Shown: positions 21,323-31,905, counted from the first letter of the stretch. The stretch: DNA of 64,000 bases from Rapana venosa (GCA_028751875.1 CM054140.1:48663956-48727955), one strand, 5' to 3'. The notes: generated from the letters alone by a model not told the origin. A program made the numbers and translations.

Positions 21323-21774
21323 TACCATAGTATTATACTATGTTCAAAATTGACACCCCGTATCATAAAAGCTTAGTTTTTTCTTTTAATTCTTATGCAT
21401 AATCTAGAATTTATGCTATTTCCATATCAGAATGGGTTGGGTTTTTTTTTTTTTAATACGGTAACCTGTCTACAAATCGCGGCCATGTGTTTAAATTCTT
21501 TCTCATAATGGTACATTTTCAATTCTCATTTTTATTAAAATCTCTAAGTGCATCTGCTGCTTGGAATCTAGGCAACCGTACTGGGTCTTCAGAGGATCAG
21601 GACGTTTCTCGGTTAATGGAGAGTACGTTTACATAACTATTATTACGCTAATAACTCGTCATGGATGAAGACTGTCTCAACATAACATTCCAAAGCATAG
21701 CAACATGTTAATGTGGGCTCTGGCTTCTCCCTTCCTTCCTTCCTTACATCAAATGCTGACAAAAGGTTTGGCCT

Positions 21775-23215
21775 GGGCCGAGAACAACGATGTAAAATAA
21801 AAAGATGTTAAAAAAGCCAGAACAAAGATATTAAAAAAAACACACCCAGAACAACGATGTTTAAACTACATAACAATGCTAAACCAACAGAACGATGTTA
21901 AAAAAACACCACGAAACGATTTTTTAAACAACAGAACAACGCTGTTAAAAAGAATAATGTTTAAACAATGGAACAATATAATTAGACCAACAGAAAAACG
22001 ATATTAAAACAACGGAACAATGATGTTAAAACAACAGAACAACTATGTTAAACAACAACAAGGTTAAAACTACATAACAACAATGTTAAACCGACCGAAT
22101 AACGGTTTAAAAACAGAACAAGATTTTTAAAAAAAGAACAATGGTGTTAACAGAACAACGATGTTAAACAACAACAGAACAACGATGTTAAAAAACGAAA
22201 ACGATGTTAAACAACAACGATGTTAAACAACAACAGAACAACGATGTTAAACAAGAGAACAACGATGTTAAACACAACAGAACAACGACGTTAACCACAA
22301 AAGAACAACGATGTTAAACAACAAAAGAACAACGATGTTAAACAACAAGAAAAAACGATTTTAACCACAAAAGAAAAACGAGTTAAACAAAAAGAAAAAC
22401 GTGTTAAACAACAAGAGAAGAAGATTTAAAAACAAAAAGAACGATTTTAAAACCCAAAAAAGAGAAAACATTTTAAACAAAAAAGAAAGAACGATTTAAA
22501 CAACACAGAACAACGATGTTAAACACAACGAACAACGATGTTAAACAAAAACAGAACACAAATTTAAAACAATAACAAACAACTGTTAAACACAACAGAA
22601 CAACGATTTTAAAAACAACAACAGAACAACGATGTAAAACACAAGAAAAACAAGTGTTAAAAAACCCAAAAACAGAACAACGTGTTAAAAAACAACAAAC
22701 AACCATGTTAAACAACAACAACCAACTATTTTACAAAACAAAAAAAACAACGATGTTAAAAAAAAACAACAACTACAAAATGTTAAAAAACAGAAAAAGG
22801 ATGTTAAAACTACAAATAACAACGAGTTAAACAGCAGAACAACTTGTTAAAAACAACAATAAACGTGTTAAAATAAAAACAACAATGTTAACAGAACAAA
22901 AGAAAAACAACAACCCAAACGATGAAAAAAAAAAGGAACAATAATATTAACAAAACGCGATTTTAAAAAAAACCAAAAACAAAAAAAAAACCAACAAACA
23001 ACGATGATAAAAAAGGAGCAAAATTTAACAAAAACGTTTAAAAAACAAAAAAGAACAAAAATTTGTTAAAGACCCCCAGAACAATATGTTAAACAACAGA
23101 CCAACCGTTTTAAAAAAAACCCCAGAAAAATTTAACAGAACAACGATGTTAAGTTTAACTGAAAAAAACGATGTTAAACACAACAGAACAAGGATGAAAA
23201 AACACAACAGAAAAA
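21775..23215. repeat. Long degenerate tandem array, unit about 22-25 bp
   Basis: Repeats of AACAACGATGTTAAACAACA (plus CAG) over about 1.4 kb, with many indels. Cleaner units lie at 22150-22330. The error pattern (lost or gained single bases, A-runs) suggests poor consensus over a real minisatellite. Leu/Phe/Cys-rich minus-strand frames here are repeat artefacts. Confidence 0.9.
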
Positions 23216-23294
23216 CTCATTTTGTCGGGCCCAAAATTTAATTCTGAGGGGGAGATTAGGGCTGGAAGAACCCCCCCCCCCCCCCCCCCGCACT

Positions 23295-23672
23295 TTCCCC
23301 GGTTAGAGCTCCGAGGTTCCGAAGTTCGTTTGCGCCTCCCCCCCCCCCCCCCCCCAAAAAGGTAGCCACATTCCGTCTTCGAGATAAGTTAGGAATAAAT
23401 CTCCCAAATTTTTGGCCAAAGGGTGGGGAATTTATTTTCCCATGCCTTTTCTAGTTTCAAATGCCCTTGGTTCTTTCGATGTGCAAAGTCGGGAAGCACC
23501 GGTCCCCACAGTTCAGATCTCTTTTGAAAGACTTGACATTCGGTTTTGATTTTTTTTTCCCCCTTAAAAATAGGGAAAAAAGGGCAAGGCCGGGGAAACG
23601 AACCCGGAACCCTCATTTTCTTGTTTACAGGCGACGTCTAAAAACCCTCCTGCCACCTTCCTTCTTGTAAAC
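23295..23672 (-). mobile_element. SINE-A2 with alternative tRNA-like head, damaged
   Basis: Minus strand: head AAGGAAGGTGGCAGGAGGGT and B box GGGTTCGTTTCCC; a middle corrupted by homopolymers; tail GAATGTGGCTACC... and AACCTCGGAGCTCTAACCG. The head matches the one at 25672-25800. Confidence 0.55.
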
Positions 23673-23767
23673 CCCCACATACTGCAGTAAAACCATTTTT
23701 TTCTGCTGTATAGTTTGGGCTGCTGAGGAAAACCCAAACCTTACTTTTCTTTCTGCCCTGCTGTATT

Positions 23768-24105
23768 CATGAATTGAACCAGAACTGCTCATAAGTGGAA
23801 CATGGGGGAGGGGGGGGTATTTGGAAAACCCACGACTATATCACTTTTGTTTTGTTGTCTTCAATTTTAAACGTCTGTTCACACACCCGTTTGTGTTTCC
23901 CTTATAAAAAATAAAAAAGATAAAAAACCCCACGTATTTAGAATTGAACCGAACTGCCCATAGAGTGAAAAAGGAAGGGGGGGGGGGGGGTATTTGGGAA
24001 AACCAAAGACTATATCACTTTTTGTTGTTGTTGTTGTCTTCAATTTAACGCTGTTCACACTTTTGTTGTGTCTTCCCCTTTTAATAATAATGAAAAATAA
24101 TAAAA
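23768..24105. repeat. About 165-bp tandem duplication
   Basis: Two copies of TTGAACC(A)GAACTGC...CATA...GTGGAA, then G-run, TATTTGG(G)AAAACC, ACTATATCACTTTTTG and GTCTTCAATTTAACG. The copies end in the partial CGTCT hairpin motif. Confidence 0.7.
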
Positions 24106-24194
24106 ACACATAATATTAATGATGAATTTAAAGTCCTAATCTTATACAGCATAAAATCAAGCACCCTCAACCCAATCATGTTTTTACGCCTTCA

Positions 24195-25245
24195 AACAAA
24201 AAAACGGGTGACTCAGAACAAGTTACAACTTAAAAGCCGAAAAAAACCGAAGCCATGCCTAGGGACCCAACATAAAAAATTTTTCTCTATCCAAAAACTT
24301 CAATAGAATTCGGGATCGTCAGTTTCCCCTTTCCAACCCGTGAAGTATTTTGGATAGTTCTTGACCAAAACACATGAAAAAATTCATCACCCAACCTGCC
24401 AGTCCTTGCTACTATCATTAAAGGGGGGGCATAAGCGCGAATTTTGCAAGTATCTGTCCACTATGCAACTTTCCCAAACTTGTCACTCTCTTTCACTTTT
24501 TGACTACTGTAATTCTTTTTGGCGGCCTACCCCACATCTATCCACTCTCTTCAACGCATACAAAACCGCAGCTCGATGGTCCTAAGAAAAAAAAAAAATC
24601 TGAAAACATCACTCCCTTCTGCGATCTCTTCACTGGGGCCTTTTCCCCAAAGACTGAATAAAATCAAAACCCCCTATTTCAAAATGTTCCACAAATCTGC
24701 ACCCTCTTATCTCTGTAACTGCTTCACCTGTACACTCCATCCCCCCCTTTGTTCAGGCCGCAATACTTTGGCTTTCCCAACACCCAATTCAAACAAACCC
24801 CGTTGGCCCTCGCTCCTTTTTCTGTTTCTGGTCCATCCACCTGGGAAAGATCCCTCTTTCACTTCGTCAAAAGCCTTCACTTATTCCCTTCAAATCCACC
24901 TCAAAACACACTTTTTTCCCACCTGAACTTTCCCCCCCCCCATATCTGTCCCAATTTTCAACACATCTTTCCCTTTTAAGGTTTTTCCGTTGGTGTGTGG
25001 TGTGGTGGTTTGTGTGTGTGTGGGGGTGTGTTGGTGTGTGTGGTTTTGTGTGGGGGTGTGTGTGTGTGTGTGTGTGTGTGCGTGCGTAGTGCGCGCGCAT
25101 GGATTTGAAATATGTTGCTCATTATGTTTAAGGAGAGTTGCATGCCTGTAAATGATTGAGTGCAAGCGCTTCGATTTGTTTGTTTTTTACCAGATTCAGC
25201 GCTATATAAATTCCATATATTATTATTATTATTACTATTATTATT
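24195..25245 (+). mobile_element. L2/CR1-like LINE, 3' half, many frameshifts
   Basis: Same family as 3838-4662, traced across frames: TQNKLQLK..., LGTQHK, VKYFG, THEKIHHPTCQSLLLS, KYLSTM, FDYCNSF, then LFNAYKTAARWS and FHKSAPSYLCNC, and the C-terminal FSVSGPSTWERSLFHF and NPPQNTLF. A GT-rich 3' UTR at 24990-25090 ends in CAGCGCTATATAAATTCCAT plus (ATT)n. This pairs LINE coding with the (ATT)n tail seen alone at 20226 and 13763. Dead copy. Confidence 0.82.
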
Positions 25246-25246
25246 A

Positions 25247-25300
25247 TTACAGCCCCGCCTGCCTACCACAAAAGCCATATGGGAGCTGTCGCCTGATTTG
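25247..25300 (+). repeat. Short dispersed repeat (CAGCCCC...GCTGTCGCCTGATT)
   Basis: ACAGCCCCGCCTGCC...CACAAAAGCCATATGGGAGCTG, split as CACAAAAGCCATATGGGA and GCTGTCGCCTGATT. A similar segment lies at 39895-39950 next to SINE-C. Its origin is unknown. Confidence 0.45.
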
Positions 25301-25344
25301 TTTTAAAATCTCACATTATCCAGATAAAATCTCTCTTCTTTTTT

Positions 25345-25800
25345 TCATTCCTCGGCTTGAGCTTCGAGGTTAATCAATGGTGAGATTTTTGCCTATGCAA
25401 CCATACCTCCCCCCCCCCCCCCCCCCAAAAAAAAAAAAAAAAACAACCCCAACAAACACAACAAAACACCAGTAGGTAGCTGCATTCCGACTTCGGGGAT
25501 AGGTCTTACTACACATGTGTGTATGCGTTTCTGAAAATAATGTCATCCGTTTCTACCGGCACAAAATGGCCTACTGTTCTAAAAGGCGGAAAGGGTTTTT
25601 AAAGTGTGTGCAAGATGCTCGGCGTGCATTCGTAAACATGGCCTCGGTTTACAGTCTCATTCATCCCACGAACTTTCGACATTCAGTTCGAGTTTCTCGT
25701 CACACTGGGAAGAAAGGGCTAGGCTGGAAATCGAACCCAGAACCCGACTGTTTACTTGTTAGGCAAATTAACGTCTTAACTGTCTAGCCACTTTCCTTCT
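25345..25800 (-). mobile_element. SINE-A2 with alternative tRNA-like head, near full length
   Basis: Minus strand: head AAGGAAAGTGGCTAGACAGT and B box GGGTTCGATTTCC, core GAATGAGACTGTAAACCGAGG, CATCTTGCACACAC and GTAGGCCATTTTGTGCCGG; tail GAAGTCGGAATGCAGCTACC, a homopolymer gap, then AAAAATCTCACCATTGATTA. It shows that the shared core moves under at least two tRNA heads. Confidence 0.75.
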
Positions 25801-25834
25801 TAAAAGTTGCCAACAGCACTGGGCGTTTATTAAT

Positions 25835-26140
25835 TTATTTATCTACTCATTTATTATTTTATGTCGAGCATAATGGAATAAGCACTCCAGAGCTGGGTTT
25901 AAACAAAAAAATTGTTTACGATCCAGTCCTCGTGTGTATACAGAGGGGGGGGGGGGGGGGGGGGGGGGTGTAAATTTTGTCACCCGTTCCCACCAGCGGT
26001 ACATAATGGCATACTCTTTCGAAAAGCGGAACAGGTTTGTTCCTAGGCAGTCACCTATCCAAGTACTAACCGAGCCCGACGCTGCTAAACTTCGGTGATC
26101 GGACGAGAACCGGTGCTTTCAAGGTGGTATGGCCGCTGGC
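25835..26140 (-). mobile_element. 5S rRNA-headed SINE carrying a SINE-A tail
   Basis: Minus strand: 5S-derived sequence 26140 to 26039, then directly CCTGTTCCGCTTTTCGAAAG, ATTATGTACCGCTGGTGGGA and CGTGTGTATACAG-type SINE-A 3' body; a G/C run at about 25950; end CATTATGCTCGACATAAAAT. The tRNA head and the GATGAGAC core of normal SINE-A are absent. Confidence 0.85.
26039..26140 (-). rRNA. 5S rRNA-like head, truncated at its 3' end
   Basis: Minus strand: GCCAGCGGCCATACCACCTT, GAAAGCACCGGTTCTCGTCC, GATCACCGAAGTTTAGCAGC, GTCGGGCTCGGTTAGTACTT and GGATAGGTGACTGCC. This is recognisable 5S rRNA from its 5' end through the internal promoter. The last 20-25 nt are replaced by SINE sequence, so it cannot make a mature 5S. 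It probably supplies the Pol III promoter of the SINE. Confidence 0.88.
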
Positions 26141-26349
26141 CAACAATCTTTGAGAAGTGTAACAACATTCTGATGAAGGTTTTGTCACTTTCAGAGCTTC
26201 AGACCTGCGCCAGAAAAATGGAACAAGAAAACGAAAACCCGACTGTGTCAGGTTGTCTTTACAAGGAATCATCCCCCCCCCCCCTCCCCCCCGAAAGTTC
26301 AAATCTTCCTCGTTTTTTGTCGAACACTCTGACAGCAATATTGTTTGTC

Positions 26350-26412
26350 TGTCATACGAGCCAAACTACGTTGCGGTGCCGGTAAAGGACCGACAAGTCA
26401 GGACCAGCGCAT
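26350..26412 (-). repeat. Dispersed double-hairpin motif, diverged
   Basis: Minus strand: GATGCGCTGGTCCTGACTTG, TCGGTCCTTTACCGGCACCG, then CTCGTATGACAGAC. Compensated stem arms (GGTCC/GGACC-like) suggest the fold is kept. 26145-26350 holds nothing recognised. Confidence 0.5.
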
Positions 26413-26532
26413 CCAACTTCTGAATGGAGAGGAGCATTGTTATCTTTTAAGTCTTTCTGGAGGAAAAGGCAGGAGAGTGGACCAAGAAGACAGAAGATAG
26501 ACAAGGAGGAGGTGGCAGGAAGAAAAAGAAAC

Positions 26533-26742
26533 GTGGGTTCTTTTACATGCGCTAAATGCGTGTTGCTCACGGGATCTAGGTTTATTGTTTTATCCAAAAG
26601 ACTAGCACCCAGACCGCCACTCACAAATCTACTGGATGGGGGGAAAGTTTCGGGCACAAACGGAGTTCGAACCACCACACACTTTGAACCTGGACTTTTC
26701 ACTTTCTAAGTAGGTGCGTTACCTCTAGACCGACGATCCACA
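26533..26742 (-). mobile_element. SINE-C, 3' truncated
   Basis: Minus strand: head GGATCGTCGGTCTAGAGGTA, B box GGTTCGAACTCC, core GGATAAAACAATAAACCTAG, ending at AAAAGAACCCAC. A GGAG-rich unique stretch precedes it. Confidence 0.85.
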
Positions 26743-26871
26743 AATTACATATAATATCAACTGTTCCATGTATGAGAAAAATGCCAATGGGTCCAGATTA
26801 CTTAACTTATAATCATACATCAAAAACAAACTGTTACATCCCCTTAGTTGGACATCAGCTACCTTGATACC

Positions 26872-26957
26872 TTAACTGTGGAGTAAAAACGGTCACATAT
26901 GCAAATTCTCACCATTGGTGAACCTCGGAGCTCTAGCCGAGGAACGGAAATAAACGC
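26872..26957 (+). mobile_element. SINE-A2 3' tail fragment
   Basis: AAAAACGGTCACATATGCAA, then ATTCTCACCATTGGTGAACC and TCGGAGCTCTAGCCGAGGAA. Confidence 0.7.
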
Positions 26958-27164
26958 TCTGTTAAATGGTAGGATATCACACACGCTTTAACACACATGC
27001 TCGAACAAACGGATGCAAACATGCGCGCGCGTGTGTGTGTGCGTAGCGCGCCTGTTTTCTCTCACCCTTTCTCTATGATAAACACACACACACACACACG
27101 TACACACACACTCTTTACACACGGAAACATACACACACGCACAAAACCTTGGTTTATTCCCCCC

Positions 27165-27456
27165 TCCAAAAAAAGTCCTTAGGATGAGACTACACACCGA
27201 AGTCCTGTGTGCAAATGCATGCAGAACATCTTGCGAACACATTAAAACCTGTCCCGCTTTTCGGAAGAGCAAGTCGGGTTTTTATTTCCAGATGGTACAT
27301 TGAATAAGCAATGCATTTGCTTTTTTTCATCGAGCCATCTATCTAAGAACATATTTCTTAATGATAATATGGCATTTACAAAACCGCATACACACGGGGA
27401 CTGAGTGTAAAGAAAAAGCACACGAATGCTTGTACCCTTACCCTCGAAATAAAAGA
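27165..27456 (+). mobile_element. SINE-A, 5' truncated, with a 91-bp LINE-tail segment inside
   Basis: Core GGATGAGACTACACACCGAAG, ACATCTTGCGAACACATTAA, CCCGCTTTTCGGAAGAGCAA, then the foreign segment 27276-27366, then CATTTACAAAACCGCATACA and CTTACCCTCGAAATAAAAGA. The foreign piece replaces about 27 bp of SINE. Confidence 0.82.
27276..27366 (-). mobile_element. LINE-type 3' tail G fragment
   Basis: Plus strand TTTTTATTTCCAGATGGTAC, AATAAGCAATGCATTTGC and AGCCATCTATCTAAGAACAT. Nearly identical to 61735-61830, where a CAAGTCAAGTCAAA start suggests a (TTGAC)n-tailed 3' end on the minus strand. Confidence 0.65.
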
Positions 27457-27689
27457 ATAATTTCTGAAACAGTCCCCACCTTACAAGAACACTGCCATAG
27501 ACTACTGCACGGACTATACTCTATGGCACGAACCACCTGGTAGCTCACAAAGGTACACTCTGCATTTCTCAGGCCACTTTAGTATACCCATGAAATGAAT
27601 ATGGTCATGAACTGATATCATCTTCAAGCATTGTGCTACAACGATAACTTCGGACGACTTGCAGAGAAAGCATGGAAAAGAAATGGAAA

Positions 27690-27860
27690 AAAACAACAAC
27701 TTACCTTGTACACTTTATGAACTTTTCGTCGCACCAGCCATGTTTACTTGGCGTGAAGATCGTATGATGAGCATGCGCAGAGAGAAGAACCAATCAGCTG
27801 CTGCTTACGTCATCTTTTCAAATCAGGCGGGAGAGAAAAAGCACGCGCGCACACGCACAG
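27690..27860 (-). promoter_or_regulatory. Candidate promoter and first exon, minus strand
   Basis: Reading the minus strand: CCGCCTGATTTGAAAAGATG, a CRE-like TGACGTAA, an inverted CCAAT box (CTGATTGGTTCT), an NRF1-like TGCGCATGCTC, then AAGTAAACATGGCTGG (strong start context) and, about 36 nt later, ACAAG|GTAAGTTG, an excellent splice donor at about 27703. The ATG frame meets TAA after eight codons, so either the exon is untranslated, the ATG is a decoy, or a base is wrong. No later exon was recognised in 1-27690. Confidence 0.4.
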
Positions 27861-27967
27861 TGTGGCTTGCCATGCATGTACCCAGTTGTTTTGTTTTTTC
27901 TTTATAAGAAGACTCACGGATTGCACTTCTGAGAAAATGTTCACACGTGAAAAATGCATCGATGGAC

Positions 27968-28135
27968 AGCTATGGTCGAATAGATAGAACAAGTTCTAAC
28001 AGTTGACAACCATCAAGAGGGCCCACAAAGTCGTGGGTTTGAATCCCACTCCCCCCTCCCCCCTTGGGGGGATGGTGGTGGGGAAGGGGGGGGGGGGGGG
28101 GGGCGCCGCCAGTAGGCTGTGAATAGCATCCCGCC
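27968..28135 (+). mobile_element. tRNA-like head of an unassigned SINE
   Basis: AGCTATGGTCGAATAGATAG (A-box-like), then AAAGTCGTGGGTTTGAATCC (B box), then a C/G homopolymer zone and GCCAGTAGGCTGTGAATAGC. The body does not match SINE-A to SINE-E. 28135-28275 is CT-rich and unassigned. Confidence 0.4.
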
Positions 28136-28276
28136 TTCTGGAAATTCTCTGCTAGAAATTCCCTCTTTTCCATCCCTCACTTTCTTTCTGTCTCGTGACT
28201 TTTCTTCCTGTCATTTCCTTCTTGGTCTATTCTCCTTCCCTTTTTCCAGAGAAGACTTAAAAAGATAACAATTCTC

Positions 28277-28370
28277 CTTCCCTCATGCCAAACTCAGATG
28301 TGCTGGGCCTGACTTGTCAGGCGCTTAGCGGCAGCGCAACGCATTGTCACTCATAATGACAGACAAAAAT
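28277..28370 (+). repeat. Double-hairpin motif, left copy of a local duplication
   Basis: CATGCCAAACTCAGATGTGC, then TGGGCCTGACTTGTCAGGCG and CTTAGCGGCAGCGCAACGCA, then TCATAATGACAGAC. About 60 bp is repeated at 28671-28730. Confidence 0.8.
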
Positions 28371-28555
28371 ACTTGCTGTCTGGGCGCTCCAAGAAGGAAA
28401 AAGAAGAAACCCGTTCTACGTTTGGGAAGAGTAGGCAATTCATGCTGGTAAGAACAGATGACACAAAATACATCTTTAAAAAAAAAAAAAAGTATGCACG
28501 AGGTTTCGTGATTACACACCATTCCTGAAGTCGGAATGCAGCTACCTTAATTCTC

Positions 28556-28730
<175 letters not shown>

Positions 28731-29299
28731 GGGCAAAGAAAAGGGTCGTATAGGCAAAAATGCCACCGTCAGTGAGCCTCGGAGCTGTTGTAGTCAAAGG
28801 GAGAAAAAAATAACCCATCACCTTGAATCAGACATTGTGGCACATGAGTTCACATAAACCCGCCCAGCATTCACCATTGTACGCTACATGTCACTGGCTA
28901 TGTTGTGTATTGTGTTGTGTTGTATTGTATTGTACTGATGGCCAGTCTTGGCCGTTCCTTTCCTTGGAGGAGTGGGTTGAGTCAACGTACAGGGCCAACC
29001 TAGGAGCTCTTCTGGTTGTGGTTGTCCTACCGCCCCCCCCCCCCCCCCCCCCCCAATTCCACACACAACCAACAGAAACTTGTCCGAAGACACCCCCCCA
29101 AAAAGGTATATGAAGCATTGGTCTGATCTGACAGCAGTTTCAACTCTTGGATGAGCATTTCAGCGGTCCCAGCGGTGATTGAAGGTTACCCTTCGGTGGT
29201 ACCTTACGGCGAGACACTGTTCATATTATTTAGAAGTGTCCGTGGCATTCACAAGAATAAGCTGATATTCTTGTCATCCACCAAAACTGCCATCAAAAA

Positions 29300-29737
29300 C
29301 AAACAAAACCAATAGAATTGCATGTGCCTTTATCCTTACAAGAAGGGTATAGCTTACTAGAACAAAAATCATGGAGAAAGGTCACTGATAGTAATCAGCA
29401 AAATGAGTGACTTTTAACTAGAACTGCGATCAATACCCATAATCTAACAGTGGGGAACCATTCAGAAGTTAGTACAAGTGTTTTTACGTCAAGGAGAATT
29501 AATACTTTATTCTATAGAATGAAACTAAATGCATTGATAACCAAATTCAGCAAAAATGGTAAATGCCTGTGTGGTGAGAATATCACTAATACTCATATAC
29601 TTTTTGACTGCCAGAGTGTAAAACCTTTCATGCCCCATTTTTCTGAAAACTCCCTCACCAGCATATTCAGTAATTTAAAATTGGCATTTGAAATTGTGAA
29701 AGGTCTTTGTTACAGTCCCATAGGACATTTGTTATAG
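29300..29737 (+). mobile_element. Non-LTR retrotransposon C-terminal coding relic with CCHC-like motif
   Basis: Open from about 29450 to the stop at 29735. Includes STSVFTSRRINTLFYRMKLN and KCLCGENITNTHILFDCQSV. The C-x-C-G-x6-H-I-L-x2-C arrangement is typical of the region after the RT or RNase H of I/Jockey-like LINEs. Upstream 29300-29450 is broken by stops. No catalytic part is attached. Confidence 0.55.
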
Positions 29738-29756
29738 TTACATTAACGTTAATGAC

Positions 29757-29965
29757 TTGTTGGGTTTTTTTGTTGTTTTTTTAAATTCCTGTCGCATTGC
29801 CAAGTTTTTCGAGATTATTATTATTATTATTTTTTTAACACCACATCCACATCTCCCGGGTTTTTTTGTTTTTGTTTTGTTTTTTGTTTGTTTGTTTGTT
29901 TGTTTGGTTGTTTTTTTTGTGTTTTTTTTGGAGGGGATGGGGGGGGGGGGGGGGGGGGGGGGCGT
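29757..29965. repeat. T/G homopolymer-rich stretch
   Basis: TTTTTGTTTG repeats and a G-run of about 25 at 29940. Low information and probable consensus error. Confidence 0.8.
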
Positions 29966-30021
29966 CTAATATCACTAAAAGTGAACAGACGTAAAATTGA
30001 AGTCAACAACAACAAACAAAA

Positions 30022-30060
<39 letters not shown>
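29964..30060 (+). repeat. Hairpin motif followed by (GA)n
   Basis: CGTCTAATATCACTAAAAGT, then GAACAGACGTAAAATTGAAG, then AACAACAACAAAC and (GA)n at 30027-30057. It may be the 3' end of the LINE at 29300-29737. 30060-30490 is T/G-rich with GT and GCGC alternations near 30255; nothing else recognised. Confidence 0.55.
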
Positions 30061-30489
30061 TGTGCATGCACAGTTTTATATGAAGGGGAAATAGTGTTAA
30101 AACGTTTTGGGTTTTTTTAAAAATCAAAATGTTTTTCTTTTTAATGTAAAGTTACTTGTGATATATGTATTGATTGTGCTGATGATGTATTTCATGAGAT
30201 GTGTTTGAATTATTGTTGTGTTGTGGTTTTGCTTTGCTACTCTTAACCTTCACTGGTGTGTGCGTGCGCACGCGCATGCGTGTGGATGGGTGGGTGCGGG
30301 TGTGTGTGCGAGGATGGGTGCAGGTGTGTGTGTGACGTAGATTGTCGGCTTTTAAAATACTGTGTTATTTCTTAATCTGTGTTGTTAAATAATGCATGCT
30401 GTGTTATAATTTTAAAATGCCACTCATAATTTCTCTAGTTGAGATATTAAAGTATTCTTGAGTCTCATTGAAAGATGATGATAAGAACA

Positions 30490-30910
30490 GGAGGCGTATT
30501 CTGGGCATTTGACGAATGCTAAAGCTGAGAGATGAAGTCCGTTGACTTTAATTACTCCCCTAGGTCCGTGAAGTTGAGGGTTCAAATCTCGGCTGCGACG
30601 TCTGGTGAATAAATTATTTAGGTTGGCCATTTTTACGATCTCCCGGGTCAACTTCAAGTGCAGACCAACCAGTGCCTCATTTCCCTCATATATAAACGCA
30701 TACAGAAGATCAAAAAAGCATGTTAAGGATCCCGTATTTATTGTCAGCGTTCGGCAGAAATATTAGCATACCCAGCATGCATCCTATACCCCCCAAAAAT
30801 GAGCTGCTGTAAAGTTGGAATGTGTTGGCTGAAGCTAATGAGCAGATCTCCTTACGAGTTACAAGCACATGAGAAGACCAGACACTATGACTATGATTGA
30901 AAAGGAACGC
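30490..30910 (+). mobile_element. SINE-D, long copy
   Basis: B-box-like GAGGGTTCAAATCTCGG at about 30580; body GATCTCCCGGGTCAACTTCA and GTGCAGACCAACCAGTGCCT; then GTTAAGGATCCCGTATTTAT, TGTCAGCGTTCGGCAGAAAT and GCTGTAAAGTTGGAATGTG, ending GAGAAGACCAGACACTATGA at a (GA)n tract. A related 3' part lies at 42873-43150. Confidence 0.65.
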
Positions 30911-31130
30911 AGAGAGAGAGAGAGAGGAGGGGGGGGGGAGAGATAGAGAGAGAGGGGGGGGGAGATAGAGAGAGAGAGAGGGCAAGAGAGGAGGGAGAGA
31001 GCGAGAGAGGAGAGAAAGAACGAGCGAGAAAGAGAGAGACAGAAAGAGAGAGACATAGACAAAGAGTGAGAGAAAGAGAGATAAAGACAGACAGATATAC
31101 AGACTGACAGAGACAGACACACAGAGAGCA
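30910..31130. repeat. (GA)n-rich tract at the end of SINE-D
   Basis: Impure GA repeat with GACA units; the same juxtaposition occurs at 43150-43270. Confidence 0.95.
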
Positions 31131-31139
31131 ATATGCCTC

Positions 31140-31424
31140 ACCTCTTCTTCACCTCACCTATCTCGTAGTCCTATAGACCGTGGGGGCACCGCTGAAGATT
31201 TCGCAACCAGCTTCCTCCACTCCCCACGGTCCTCTGCTTTCCGTAGCAAATCGTTCTACTCAAGGCCAGTCCACTCTCTGATGTTGTCTTCCCATCGTTT
31301 TCTCTGTCTGCGTCTTCGTCTCCCTCCTTGTACTGTTCTCTGTAGAACAGTCTTGGCCAGTTGCTCTCTGTCTGTCTGTCTGTATCTCTCTTTCTCTCAC
31401 TCTTTGTCTCTATCCCTCTCTGTC

Positions 31425-31463
<39 letters not shown>

Positions 31464-31905
31464 CTTTCTCTCCTCTCTCCCTCCTCTCTCAAATGTTGGT
31501 GTGATGTGCCCGTACCACTTAAGTTTGAGTTTTTTTCCACTGAAATCAAGAACTCTTCATATGGTCCAATGACATTTTAAATTCTGGCCTTGACATTTTA
31601 AATTCTGGCCTTCACTTCTTCATTAGCGATGCGATCTCTGTATGAGATACCAAGGACTTTGCAAAAGAACCTCATCTCCATTGCCTGTATCCTTTCAATG
31701 TCTGCTGTTACAGTCCACGTTTCACACGCGTACAAAAAAAATATGGACATGATCAGGGAACGCATCAGTCTGATCTTGAAGCTGATGGCGATGCTCTTGT
31801 TGCTCCAGAGGAGTTTTAGTCTGGTCATTGCAGCTGTGGTCTGGGCTATCCTGGAGAGAATTTCAACTGTCAGCCAATAATACAAAAACAAAACAAACAA
31901 AAAAG
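31140..31905 (-). mobile_element. LINE family H: RT C-terminal coding relic, split by (GA)n
   Basis: Minus strand from about 31900: LSRIAQTTAAMTRLKLLWSN, FKIRLMRSLIMSIFFLYACE, then TWTVTADIERIQAMEMRFFC and KVLGISYRDRIANEEVKARI. Then LKWYGH near 31525, then (GA)n at 31365-31485, then GGRRRRRQRKRWEDNIREWTG and EWRKLVAKSSAVP. LYACE-TWT, MRxxxKVLGISYxDxxxNEE and QRKRWEDNI are standard marks of this LINE C-terminal region. Dead copy; a short internal duplication lies at 31578-31615. Confidence 0.85.

Noticed and set aside
22473..23207. Leu/Phe/Cys-rich minus-strand frames resembling membrane proteins
   Set aside because: They arise from the AACAACGATGTTAAAC-type tandem array read backwards.
26039..26140. 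Functional 5S rRNA gene
   Set aside because: The 3' end of 5S is missing and replaced by SINE tail, with no T-run terminator at the right place.
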